Positions 16,914 to 27,600 of a stretch of 39,922 bases of DNA are shown piece by piece. Source of the DNA: BNXB01 sp031556375 (GTDB lineage: Bacteria; Bacteroidota; Bacteroidia; Bacteroidales; Azobacteroidaceae); NCBI GenBank assembly GCA_031556375.1, contig JAVBTA010000022.1:1-39922 (forward strand). The letters run 5' to 3'. A model generated the notes under the pieces. The model saw only the letters and a program-made list of their open reading frames with translations. It had not been told where the DNA came from and searched no databases. Every line of letters begins with the position of its first letter. The first letter of the stretch is position 1. The position numbers and the translations under genes were made by a program.

Positions 16914-18095
16914 TTATTGATTGATTATTATTTCATTATTCTTTTTCTCATATGCAAATGGCTCCGTCAGGATAATATTGTCCAAAACATCCTCCAATGT
17001 TCCATCCAAACTCAATTTACCTTTGTAGCGAATACCGGAATAGGCCTTAGCGTATTCAATTCGAATATTGTAATGGCGAGAAAGCCGGTTAAATATCTCG
17101 TTCAATGGGGTTTCCTCCAATTTCATCACCCCGTCTTTCCAACAGGTATAATTATATATATCAACTTTTTTTACCGATTTCAGACCGTTTTCCAGGTGAA
17201 AACAATCGTTGGGTTTTAATGAAGTGGAGGCTTTATCGTCAGTGAGAATCTCTACGCTACCGGAAACCAGTACCACATTTGCAAAAGCATCCTCTTTATA
17301 GCTGGTTACATTAAAAGAAGTTCCCAATACCCTGATATCCATTCCACTGGTATGCACAACGAATGGTAAAGATTCATTTCTGGCAACATCCAGGTAAATT
17401 TCTCCGTCAATGAAAATTTCCCGTACCTTATCAGAAAAACGAGAAGGATAAATCAGCTTGGTTCCTGAATTGATCCAGACCCTGGTACCATCCATCAAAG
17501 TCAAAGACGAACGTTTTCCGTTAGGAACCACGACCTGAACATCTTCTGTTACGACTTTAGCATTTCCCTGTACTTTTTTCTCATCATTAATGATGACCGA
17601 TCCGTCTTCTTTCTGTTGAATACATGCATCCTCCTCAATAATGATTGCTTCACTTCTACCGATAATCACCTGAACGTCATTCGATTCCGGCCTCAGCTCA
17701 TCCAGTAGACTGAGCTTGTCTTTTTTATTTTTATTGGAGAAACCGCTCTCCTTATGCTGATATAATCTCATCGAAAAAAACAACACAAGGCAAGCAGCCG
17801 TTGCAGCCGCTAATAAGCTGTAGAATACTTTACGATTTTTACGAGAACGTATAGATTTTTCCAGCCTCAGCCATTGATCCTGAATTTTTTCATCAGAAAG
17901 CTCTTTTTGTCTAATGTGTATCCCATTGATCAATAAATAAGCTTCTTCTATTTCCGCCTTTTTATCCGGGTTTTCCTCTAAAAAACGAAGCCACTCCTCA
18001 ACACATTCCTTTTCATGAACCCTTTTAGCTAATGAAAAAAAGTACTCATCAACAATGAAATCTTCCAAATGGAAACAACTGTATTTATTTAACAT
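16914..18095 (-). CDS. FecR-type anti-sigma factor
   Basis: This is a single-pass inner-membrane anti-sigma factor of 393 residues. The cytoplasmic N-terminal part (1-90) binds the sigma factor. A membrane segment at about 90-110 (FYSLLAAATAACLVLFFSM) leads to a periplasmic FecR domain (about 190-285) containing VVVPNGKRSSLTLMDGTRVW, FIDGEIYLDVARN and FVVHTSGMDIRVLGTSFNV. The C-terminal DUF4974-like domain (about 325-392) has LNEIFNRLSRHYNIRIEY and should contact the STN domain of the SusC encoded next. A linker with an acidic patch (140-185) is longer than usual for the family. It is divergent from the sigma gene across a 106-base gap. A good ribosome site (AGGA) precedes its ATG. Confidence 0.95.
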   Translation of the reverse strand: MLNKYSCFHLEDFIVDEYFFSLAKRVHEKECVEEWLRFLEENPDKKAEIEEAYLLINGIHIRQKELSDEKIQDQWLRLEKSIRSRKNRKVFYSLLAAATAACLVLFFSMRLYQHKESGFSNKNKKDKLSLLDELRPESNDVQVIIGRSEAIIIEEDACIQQKEDGSVIINDEKKVQGNAKVVTEDVQVVVPNGKRSSLTLMDGTRVWINSGTKLIYPSRFSDKVREIFIDGEIYLDVARNESLPFVVHTSGMDIRVLGTSFNVTSYKEDAFANVVLVSGSVEILTDDKASTSLKPNDCFHLENGLKSVKKVDIYNYTCWKDGVMKLEETPLNEIFNRLSRHYNIRIEYAKAYSGIRYKGKLSLDGTLEDVLDNIILTEPFAYEKKNNEIIINQ

Positions 18096-18201
18096 TTCCT
18101 GCCTTTAAATAGATTCTCTATATAAGTAATACAATGTATTTTCATTTTTGTACCCTCTTTTGTGAAAATTTATTTATTTTTGTTTTTAAATCAATTCATG
18201 A

Positions 18202-18810
18202 ATGGTTAGAAAGACAACACATATTAATCCTATCTCCGATTCGGAAAGCGATTTATGGCAGAATTTCATGAATGGAGATAAAAATTCATTTTCTCTTCTT
18301 TACAAAAAATGTTATAAAAATTTATATAATTACGGCATCAACTTTGGAATGGATACCGTCCTGGCGGAAGATGCTATTCAGGATTTATTTCTAAAATTAT
18401 ATACCAGGCCCGAACTAATCAATAATTTATCGACAATCCGGTCTTTCTTGTTTCGTTCGATCAAAAACTATTTTATAAATGAATTGAAAAAGGGAGAAAA
18501 AAATATTTCCCTGGATGAAAGCGGTTCAGAGTTGCCGTTTACATTCGACTATACCATCGACGAGAGTATAATCAATAAAGATGAGGAAAAAGAAATGAAA
18601 GTAAAAATTGATAATATACTCAAATTTCTGACACCCAGGCAGCGGGAAATTATCTATTTCCGTTTCTTGTATGAAATGGAATACGAAGAAATTTCCCAGA
18701 TTATGAACATTTCCGGTCAGAGCGCCCGGAACCTACTACACAAAGCTTTCGAAAAAATAAAGAAATCTTACGGAAACTTATCGATATTACTATTGATAAA
18801 GCTGATATGA
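18202..18810 (+). CDS. ECF-type RNA polymerase sigma factor
   Basis: This is a sigma-70 family extracytoplasmic-function factor of 202 residues, of the expansion type typical of Bacteroidetes. Region 2 (about 20-90) has FSLLYKKCYKNLYNYG, AEDAIQDLFLKLY and STIRSFLFRSIKNYFINELK. Region 4 (about 135-195) has LTPRQREIIYFRFLYEMEYEEIS and a helix-turn-helix ending GQSARNLLHKAFEKIKKSY. It would direct polymerase to the susC promoter once released by the neighbouring FecR. It is divergent from that gene rather than in the same operon. A possible TATTTTTG element lies at 18175-18182, but no -33 box is at the right distance. It ends at a strong bidirectional hairpin shared with convergent asd. Confidence 0.95.
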   Translation: MVRKTTHINPISDSESDLWQNFMNGDKNSFSLLYKKCYKNLYNYGINFGMDTVLAEDAIQDLFLKLYTRPELINNLSTIRSFLFRSIKNYFINELKKGEKNISLDESGSELPFTFDYTIDESIINKDEEKEMKVKIDNILKFLTPRQREIIYFRFLYEMEYEEISQIMNISGQSARNLLHKAFEKIKKSYGNLSILLLIKLI

Positions 18811-18811
18811 A

Positions 18812-18874
18812 AAAGGGAGTTAGAAGAATGGTTTACACCTGAAGTTAATACCCCTCCTCCTTCTAACTCCCTTT
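18812..18874. terminator. Bidirectional stem-loop between sigma gene and asd
   Basis: Perfect 15-bp arms, AAAGGGAGTTAGAAG (18812-18826) and CTTCTAACTCCCTTT (18860-18874), enclose a 33-base loop that contains a pyrimidine-rich stretch. It lies between two convergent genes, with T-rich sequence on the plus side and the sigma stop codon on the other, so it can serve both. Confidence 0.75.
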
Positions 18875-18884
18875 AACTCTTTCT

Positions 18885-19892
18885 TTACAACGCTTTCTCT
18901 TTAATCAGATATTCAGCGATCTGCACGGCATTCAAAGCAGCGCCTTTTTTAATTTGATCGCCTACACACCAGAAGGTCAGGCCGTTAGGATTCGCAATGT
19001 CTTTACGGATACGTCCTACATATACAGGATCCTTAGTTGCGACAAATAAAGGCATCGGATATTCTTTATTCTCCGGTTTGTCGACAACCACTACCCCATC
19101 GGCTTTTTCAAAGGCCTGACGGGCATCTTCAACAGAAACAGGTTTTTCTGTTTCCACCCAAATTGCTTCGGAATGGGCACGCAAAGCAGGGACACGAACA
19201 CATAGAGCGCTCACTTCCACTTCCGAATGCATGATTTTACGGGTTTCGTTGAACATCTTCATTTCTTCTTTGGTATACCCGTTTTCTGTAAAAACATCTA
19301 CCTGAGGAATAAGGTTATATGCTAATTGATAAGCAAATTTTTCCACGGTAGGTTCTTCTCCGCGGGAAATTTGCTTGTATTGTTCTTCCAATTCATCCAT
19401 TGCAGCTGCTCCGGCGCCTGAAGCTGCCTGATAAGTAGCGACATGGATACGTTTGATATGCGACAGATCTTCGATCGGTTTCAAAGCTACAACCATCTGA
19501 ATTGTAGTACAATTCGGGTTTGCAATAATACCTCGCGGACGATTCTTTGCATCGGCAGCATTTACTTCCGGAACCACCAATGGCACATCGTTATCCATAC
19601 GGAAAGCGCTGGAGTTATCGATCATCACAGCTCCGTATTTAGTAATGGTACCGGCAAATTCTTTTGAGGTACCTGCACCTGCAGACGTAAAAGCAATATC
19701 GATACCCTTGAAGTCGTCGTTGTGCTTAAGCTCCTTCACGGTATACTGTTTACCACAATATTCGTAAACTCGTCCTGCACTACGGGCTGAGCCGAATAAT
19801 ACCAGCTCGTCCATCGGGAAATTTCTTTCCGCCAACACGCGTAAGAACTCTTGTCCTACCGCTCCGCTAACTCCAACAATAGCTACTTTCAT
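18885..19892 (-). CDS. asd: Aspartate-semialdehyde dehydrogenase
   Basis: This cytoplasmic NADP-dependent enzyme of 335 residues reduces aspartyl phosphate to aspartate-semialdehyde, the branch point to lysine/diaminopimelate, threonine and methionine. It begins with the nucleotide-binding MKVAIVGVSGAVGQEFLRVL. It shows the phosphate loop SARSAG, SAGAGTSKEFA, the catalytic Cys128 in NPNCTTIQM, the YQAASGAGAAAMDELEEQ segment, and the catalytic His in ALRAHSEAIW. The length is that of the usual bacterial enzyme. It is a housekeeping gene unrelated to the glycan genes on both sides. It is transcribed toward the sigma gene and shares the terminator between them. Its promoter is not clear: a TATTTTTG element at 20007-20014 (minus) has a poorly spaced -33 box. 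Confidence 0.97.
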   Translation of the reverse strand: MKVAIVGVSGAVGQEFLRVLAERNFPMDELVLFGSARSAGRVYEYCGKQYTVKELKHNDDFKGIDIAFTSAGAGTSKEFAGTITKYGAVMIDNSSAFRMDNDVPLVVPEVNAADAKNRPRGIIANPNCTTIQMVVALKPIEDLSHIKRIHVATYQAASGAGAAAMDELEEQYKQISRGEEPTVEKFAYQLAYNLIPQVDVFTENGYTKEEMKMFNETRKIMHSEVEVSALCVRVPALRAHSEAIWVETEKPVSVEDARQAFEKADGVVVVDKPENKEYPMPLFVATKDPVYVGRIRKDIANPNGLTFWCVGDQIKKGAALNAVQIAEYLIKEKAL

Positions 19893-19933
19893 TTTCTTTA
19901 AAAATCTGTTTAAGTAAAAATTTTTCTTTTTAT

Positions 19934-19964
19934 TTTGAAATATCCAATTTATTCAGTAAATTTG
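19934..19964 (+). promoter_or_regulatory. Consensus promoter of the lamin-tail protein gene
   Basis: TTTG (19934-19937), a 19-base spacer and TAAATTTG (19957-19964) match the Bacteroidetes housekeeping-sigma consensus exactly. Transcription would start near 19971, giving a leader of about 73 bases before the ATG at 20044. Confidence 0.75.
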
Positions 19965-20043
19965 TTCCATTATGGGTTGAGTTTACGGCAATTTAGATAT
20001 TGCCTGCAAAAATACATATTATTAATCAAAACAAATTTTAATT

Positions 20044-21579
20044 ATGAAAAAAATTATCCTTGTGGTACTTTTTCTTGTACCAATCTGCGCTTTTTCCCAA
20101 TTACGGGACAATTTTTCAGACAAAAAATTAACAAATAGAACAATCAACTGGACAGGTGATGTTGACAAGTTTATTGTAAATTCCGATTTACAATTACAAT
20201 TGAATGCTCCAAAAGAGACCGGAAGAGCGATTCTTTCGACGCCATCCTCTTTATCCGAAAATGTAGTTTGGGAATTTTGGGGTAAATTCGGATTTAATCC
20301 CTCCTCTTCTAATTATGCCAAAGTTTATTTAACAAATAATTCCAACGATTTAGACGAAAAAACTGGATGTCTGTTTGTTCGCATAGGACATACCAACAAA
20401 AATTTTTGTTTAATAATAAATGATGGAAGTTCTGAGAAAACATTGATTACCGGAGCTAAAGACAGGCTTAATAACTCATCACCTTCCTTTAAAATTAAAG
20501 TATTATTAAGTAAAAAGGGGCGAATAGAACTCTATTCCAAACTTGATAATGAAAACGAATATACTTTAGAAGGCAATGGGCAGGTAAGCAACTTAAGAAG
20601 CGCCTACTTCGGATTACTTTGTCAATATACGTCGACAAGAAATACCTTATTTTATTATGATGATATTGAGATCAGAGAAATGTCGGAAGATGAAAATAAA
20701 CTTTGTGATCAGAAATACGGAGATAATGTCGTCGTTGAAACTCCTGCTCCTTTTGATATGGTTTTCAACGAAATTATGTTCAACGCGCCGACTAATAGTG
20801 AGGAATATATTGAACTGTATAACCGGTCGGAGAAATCAGTCGACCTGAAATACTTGAGTCTCACAACGAGGAAATCAGATGGTTCATTGAATAAAGCATA
20901 TCCGATTACTTCAAATACAGTGGCTCTGGAAATCGGAGATTATGTCGCGATATCCCGGAGTGTAGATGCAGTATGCAGTTATTTTACCTGCAGAGGTTCT
21001 GCTTTAATGATTGAAATGAGCAATACTCCTATATTAAATAATACAGGGGCGGATTTGGTATTACAAAACAACCTTACAGGAGAAATAATCGATGAATTCA
21101 TATATTCTGAGAAGATGCATGATCCGGCAATTAAAGATAAAAAAGGAGTGGCATTGGAGAGGATCAACCCCGACAAAGAGACCAACGAAGCAAATAACTG
21201 GATATCAGCGACTACTTCCAGTAATTTCGGGACCCCCGGGTATGTTAATTCTCAATATAAAAAGAACCCCGATACAAATACGGGAAACGACCTGACTGTA
21301 GTATATCCTGAATTTCATTTAGGAAATAATGTTTATGAAATCCGCTATCATTTCGACAAGCCTGGAAACCGCTGTAGTATAATGCTTTTTGATTCTATGG
21401 GGCGGATGATAAACCGGATTGCAAATAATGAAACTCTGGGAATGGATGGCAGTTTGTATTTTTATGGAAATAACGGATCCGGAAAATCACTACAGCCTGG
21501 AGTGTATATTGTTTATGCTGAAGTGTATTCGGATAATGGATATTGCAGAAAACACAAAATTCCGGTGGTAATGAAATAA
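20044..21579 (+). CDS. Exported lamin-tail-domain protein
   Basis: This is an exported protein of 511 residues with a clear signal peptide (MKKIILVVLFLVPICAFSQ). Residues about 20-215 form a predicted jelly-roll lectin-like sandwich: FSDKKLTNRTINWTGD, then VWEFWGKFGF, ending FYYDDIEIRE. Residues about 235-400 are a lamin tail domain (FNEIMFNAPTNSEEYIELYN, VDLKYLSL, GDYVAISRS, NNTGADLVL, ALERINP, GTPGYVN). The last 80 residues look like a FlgD-type Ig sandwich with LQPGVYIVYAEV, close to but not clearly a T9SS sorting domain. Such proteins are found in many Bacteroidetes, with a surface or periplasmic role that is not known. The gene has its own consensus promoter and ends opposite the giant surface-protein gene, with a shared hairpin between them. 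Confidence 0.8.
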   Translation: MKKIILVVLFLVPICAFSQLRDNFSDKKLTNRTINWTGDVDKFIVNSDLQLQLNAPKETGRAILSTPSSLSENVVWEFWGKFGFNPSSSNYAKVYLTNNSNDLDEKTGCLFVRIGHTNKNFCLIINDGSSEKTLITGAKDRLNNSSPSFKIKVLLSKKGRIELYSKLDNENEYTLEGNGQVSNLRSAYFGLLCQYTSTRNTLFYYDDIEIREMSEDENKLCDQKYGDNVVVETPAPFDMVFNEIMFNAPTNSEEYIELYNRSEKSVDLKYLSLTTRKSDGSLNKAYPITSNTVALEIGDYVAISRSVDAVCSYFTCRGSALMIEMSNTPILNNTGADLVLQNNLTGEIIDEFIYSEKMHDPAIKDKKGVALERINPDKETNEANNWISATTSSNFGTPGYVNSQYKKNPDTNTGNDLTVVYPEFHLGNNVYEIRYHFDKPGNRCSIMLFDSMGRMINRIANNETLGMDGSLYFYGNNGSGKSLQPGVYIVYAEVYSDNGYCRKHKIPVVMK

Positions 21580-21646
21580 TTGAGAATTGAGAATGACTTA
21601 TTCCTGCATAAGCCCATTCTCAATTCTCAATTTTCAATTCTCAATT
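21578..21646. terminator. Hairpin made of GAATTGA-type repeats between convergent genes
   Basis: Perfect 18-bp arms, AATTGAGAATTGAGAATG (21578-21595) and CATTCTCAATTCTCAATT (21615-21632), enclose a 19-base loop. One further unit, TTCAATTCTCAATT, follows at 21633-21646. The hairpin overlaps the stop codons of both convergent genes. Its unit is the same as the direct repeat at 641-665. It may terminate both transcripts, though neither side has a long U-run. Confidence 0.7.
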
Positions 21647-24600
21647 ATTTCTTGATCACTTTATATGTTTTACCATCGTATTGTACTATATACGTACCTT
21701 TGGCATAACCTGTCAGATCAATTATTGTGACACCCTCCTGAGTCTTGAAGGTGCCTTTCAACGAGCCAGTAACGTCCATAACCCGGATCTCTTGATTTGA
21801 AGTCGTGTTAAGTACCTTAAGGATACCTAAGGTCGGATTAGGATAAATACTGACGACGGTTGCTGTTATATCCTCTACCCCGGTCGGGTATTGAACTGTA
21901 ATGGTTTGAGCAACTTCTCTTGTGCCGCAGGGGTGATCCATTGTAACTTTCAGAGTTCCTGTGCCTGCTGCAAGGTTTCCAAACGTTGCCCAAGTCTCAT
22001 TTTCTGTCTCTTTTCCGGTTTCAGGGGAGAAATCAACACCTTCCTGACTGTACGACCATGCATACTTTGTTACATCCTGATAACCATCCACTTTGATATG
22101 ATAGGTGTTCCCTACTGTAGCCGGATTTGGATATTCTGCAAACTTCAAATGAGCCGGAAGGTAATCGGCAACCCAAAGTTTTACTCGTTTACTGTAAGCG
22201 CTGGAGATAAAACCATTATAGTTACTGCGTACAATCACATAATAACGTTCGTAATCAATCAACTTCACATCTCTGATCGTAATGGTATTAGAGTTAACTC
22301 CCATGATACGGTTATTGCCGCAATACCATTCGTAGGTCAGATCTTTTCCTTCTACTTCAATGCTCCAGGTATGGCTTCCTCCTATACAAACAGAAGCATC
22401 TTCCAAATCCTTGATGATTCGAGGTACGTAGCAGTCCCTGATCAGATTGATTGTGTATGTTTTTGTTGTCAGTCCATCTTCCGCCGTTACTGTAAACGTA
22501 AAGAGATTATCTCCGGGAGATAAGCCTACGGTCCTTGGAGAAGTCGGGTTCAATACCGCATTAGCATCATTGGGTACGGCAGTCAAAACCACCTTATCCC
22601 GATCGCAATCTAAGTAACATTGATATGTAGTGATAGCCGGATCAAAGCCGGGAACTGTAGTTCCATCGAAAGCCAGGTCTTTCAAGGTCGCATCCTGACT
22701 TAAAATATAAACCGTAACTATATTACTCGTTTGAGCAGTTCCACAATCTCCATTGACCTCGACATAATACTGTCCATAGTCGCTTGCCGCCGTAGGATTC
22801 ACAGTATAACTTGCAGAGGTAGCTCCCGCAAGCGCACTAAATGTTGTCTCCCCATAACCCTTTTTGTACCATTGGTAAGTCAGGTCATTTCCTTCCGCCG
22901 TTACACTCAGGGAGAAACTATTATTTACTCCTACAGGAGATGATGGAGCAGCGGGCTGTGCTGTAATCGCCGTACCCGTTTTCAGAGTGACTGTTACAGG
23001 AGTTCTGGTCAGACTCATACAGTTGTTACTATTTTGAGCCTCCACATAATAAGTCGTTGTCGCTGTTGGAGAAACAATTGAACCTGTTAATGCCGTACCT
23101 CCCGTTTCTGTTGTATAGAACGATAATGTGTTTCCTGCTGAGTTTATTACAGTTGTTGACAGATCAATACTTTCTCCCGGACAAATCGATTGTGGCGTCA
23201 CATTCGCGATTACTGTAGGCAACTGATAAACCGTAATTCCAACGGCATTCGTAGTGCCTGTTCCACAGGCGTTTACCGCCTCATAATATAACTGTTGACC
23301 ATTTTGAGCATAAGTCACGATATCTCCTGAAATGAAATCCTGATTATTCAGTTTCCATCCCTGAGTAGATACAGGCAGAATAGATGTAACCGCAGGAGCA
23401 GTCAAATCCAACGATGTATTGTCGCATACTCCCGCCGGGGCAGAAACAGTTCCGATTGATGGTTTATCATGAATGATAATCTCTATCTCGGCCGATTCCA
23501 CCGGAGAGGCAGAAGCTTCCTCTCCATATGCGACTTTAATACTACCTGTCCCTGCACTTCCCCAAAGAACCGTTATTTCATTCGTGTTTTGTCCCAAAGA
23601 TACAGTTCCTCCCGTCACTGTCCAGACATAATTAAACATTCCACTTTTTGTTGAATAAGTCTGAGTTGTATTAAAGCATACATTCGTTTTAGAATAGTCC
23701 ATATCATCAATAACCGGTGTCCCCTGAGCCGAAATTACAGTAGTTTGTGTAGCTGTCGTGGTAGGACAACCATCCACCATGTAATTGACACTTACACCTT
23801 TACTTCCTGCGGCAGTCCAGTAAACCGTCACTGTATTATCTGACGAAGTTCCTCCTGATATAAGTGTTGCATCGCCAATACTCCAATTATAGTTACTTCC
23901 CATACCTGCGGTATAAGTTACCTGTTGAGTTGTAATTGCCGTAGCAATACCACTTAAAGAAGCTTGTGGTTCGATTTTAACCGTTACTATTGCATCTGCA
24001 GAAGTCGCAGAACTACAGCTTCCTGTTACCGTCACCGTATAGCTTCCGGTCTCGGTTGCAGTATAACTGTCATTATTAGTACCGACATCCACCGTTCCTT
24101 TTTTCCATTGGTAATTCAATGTTCCTTCTCCGGTAGCAACAACCGTCATTGTATGAGTATTATTATGACAAACAGTATTACCGACAGGTGCTGTAGTGAT
24201 TTTTGTTATTGCTTGCTTGGTAATATTCTTTGTCTCTTCCACCAATGGTAACCCTGGGTTATTTTCATGACGATAAGTCACTTTCACATCTGCAACAGAG
24301 AATTCATCCCATGTTACAGTTACTTCATTGGAATTCTGACCGGAAGTAACCGTTCCGCCTGTCACTGTCCACACATAATCATACTTATTATTCTCTGTTA
24401 TGTAAGTATAACTGTTACCATTTTCCGGACAAACAACCTCCGTTCCGGATATATGTGGGACAGCCTGATTAGCAAGGCTTACCATATGACTACAAGGGGT
24501 TTCCGCAGCACAACCATTTGACTTATAAGTTACAGTCACAGTCCCTGGAGAAACGTCACCCCAAGTCACTGTAACTGCATCAAAATTATCTCCTCCGGAA

Positions 24601-27600
24601 GTAATCGTTCCACCCACAACTTCCCAATCGTAATTATTCTTTCCCGGTTCAGTAGTATATACCACTCCTTCCTGACCTTTTGCAGCAGTCACAGTACCAC
24701 TAATGGTCGGAACAGGCAATGGATTAACTGTTACCGTGAAACTTGTTGCCGTACCTGGACAATGAGTACCAACAGCTCCATAGTAATATGGTATGACATC
24801 AATCGTTACTGTATTCACACTCAGGACGTTTGGTGCAACAAATCCCGGAATCGTTATCATATTGGTGCCGGAATAATCCGGAATACCAACTGCAGAGCCT
24901 CCTGACCATGTATAATAACTAAGATTTACTCCTCCATCAGGTATAATTATGGAATGTGAAGCTCCGGAACAAACAGAGATATCTGAAAATGTTCCGGCCA
25001 CCGGTGTTGGATATACCTTTATAGTGGTTGTATTCGACTCGGCAGTTCCACAGGCATTTGTCGCCTCATAATACAATTGTTGACCATTTTGTGAATAATC
25101 CACTGAGTTCCCTGAAGTAAAAATTACATCATTTAAATACCAATTTTGAGTAACGCCCAGGCTTGAAGAAACAGACGGAGTCACCAGATTCAGATTTGTA
25201 TTATTACAAACCCCCGCAGGAGCCGTGATAATACCCACCGACGGTTTGTTATGGATAGTAATGTTAGTTTCAGCAGATTCAACCGGCGAAGCCAAAACAT
25301 CCTCACTATATGCGACTTTAATTGTTCCGGCTCCCGCACTACCCCAAAGAACTGTTATCTCATTTGTATTCTGTCCTGACGATATCGTTCCTCCTGCTAC
25401 AGTCCAGGTATAATTAAACATATTGGTTTTTGTTGAATATGTTTGAGATGTATTAAAACATACATTCGTTTTAGAATAATCCATGTCATTGATAACAGGT
25501 GTTCCCTGAGATGACACTATAATATTAGTTGTTGAAGTATTTGTCGGACATCCGTCTACAGTATAGTTTACTGTAACTGTTTTTGTTCCGGCTTCCGTCC
25601 AATAAACAGTTACAGTATTATCGGAGACATCTCCTCCGGAAACACGGGTTGCATCTCCTATATTCCAGTTATAATTACTTCCCGTACCAGCCGTATAAGT
25701 TACTTGTTGAGTTGTCACAGCAGTAGCAGCACCATTCAAGGTCGCTACAGGTTGGGATTTTACTGTTACTGTTACGGGATCAGTTGTGGCCGTACCACAA
25801 ACCCCGGACACTGTCACCGTATAATTTCCTGTTTCAGTTGCAGTATAGCTTGCACTGTTTGTACCAACATTTGTAGTCCCATCTTTTTTCCATTGATAAT
25901 CAGGAGTTCCTTCACAGTCGGCTTCGACATCCATTGTATGACTATTATTGTGACATACGGTATTACCGACAGGTACTTTTGTGATCGTAGTAACCTGTTG
26001 TTTAGTAATATTACTTTCTGTTATCTCCACCAACGGCAAGCCAGGATTATCTTGATGACGATAAGATACTTTTACGCTTGGAGCAACTGAACCATCCCAA
26101 AGAACATCTACTGTATTCGATCCGATAGTCGACGTTTGAGGAGTTCCTCCTGCAATAGTCCATTCATAATCGTATTTTCCGGGGTCTGTTGTATAAGTGC
26201 ATCGGGTCACCGGACAAACAGTTGTTGCTCCTGTCAGTACGGGTAATGATTGACTTGATAGAGCCACCGTTTTACCGGATGGTTGTTCGGACTGACAAGC
26301 ATTTGACTTATATGTTACCGTAATAATGCCGGTAGAACCATTACCCCAAGTCACAGTAGCCTGATCAAAATTGTTTCCTCCGGAAGTAATGGTACCTCCG
26401 GTAATACCCCAGACATAGTCTGTCATTCCGGCATCAGTAGTATATACTATTCCTGATTGCCCTTTTGCTGCAGAAGACAATCCATTAAGAACCGGTACCG
26501 GTAATGGATTAACTGTAATTACAACCTCATTACTATAGCTATCGCCACAAACATTAGTAACCCGATAACGGATTTTTGTACCATTATCATCTTTAGATAC
26601 CGTATAAGGCATTGAAATATCTTCATAGACAGCAGAACCAGAAGCTGTCTCTTTCTGCCAACTGGCTGATATAACAGGAGAACCTCCGTTATTAAGTACA
26701 GATGGATTCGTCATTGAGAGATTACTTTTCTCACATATTGCTGCAGGAGCCGTAATATTAGCGATAGTCGGCACTGTCATAACGGCGATGAGGACTTCAT
26801 TACTATAAGAAGTTCCACAATCATTGAGGGCGTAATACCGAATATATTTACCATTATCGATTAATGTTACCTCTGTAGACGGATCAAAATTAACAAATGA
26901 AGAACCACCTACAGTAGTAGATATCTGCCATCCTTCGGAAACCACGGGACAACCATTATCTGTTACAGCCGGAACACTGAGAATCAATGGATTGCCTGTA
27001 CAGACAGCTGCCGGTTGTGTAACATTTTGTATGGCAGGAATTTTATTAGTCGTTTGTGTTACTTTGAATGTTTCTGTTACCATACATCCTCCGGAAACCA
27101 GGGCCAGCCTGTATACCCCCTCTGTATCGGCAACATAAGTATTCGTTGTTTGCGCCGATTGAAGAACATTATCTTTATACCAGATATACTCAACCGGAGT
27201 AGAATAACTATCCGGGTTACCGACAGTTATAGAAACCTGTCCGGGAGGATCACAGAGATAACCGGTCGCAGGTAACGCATTAAGAACCAATTTATCAATA
27301 TTACTTCCGGAATTTACAGTTATGATCTCATCATCCGTTTTCTTACGACAAATGCCGTCCTCTACCAAACAACTGTATCTACCAGCCTCCGATGCGATAT
27401 AAAAATCATGGACAGCATCAGGAATAATTATATCATTCTTGTACCACTGAAATGCAGGAGTCCCATTATATACAGCGGCACCTCCTGCCATATTGGTAAC
27501 AGACAACCGGGTCACCCCATTCGCACCACAAATAACATTACTTGGGTATACAGTAGTCTTTATCTGCAAATATGGACAATCGATCCCGGACATAGTATTA

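Noticed and set aside
18175..18182. TATTTTTG as promoter of the ECF sigma gene
   Set aside because: The -7 match lies in a T-rich tract and TTTG boxes are 12 and 24 bases away, not 19-21, so I did not annotate it.
20007..20014. TATTTTTG on the minus strand as promoter of asd
   Set aside because: The nearest TTTG is only 17 bases away and the leader would be over 100 bases; chance is likely in this AT-rich gap.
21891..22523. 210-codon open frame on the plus strand
   Set aside because: It is antisense to the C-terminal part of the giant surface protein, whose frame is well supported by Ig-like and T9SS motifs.
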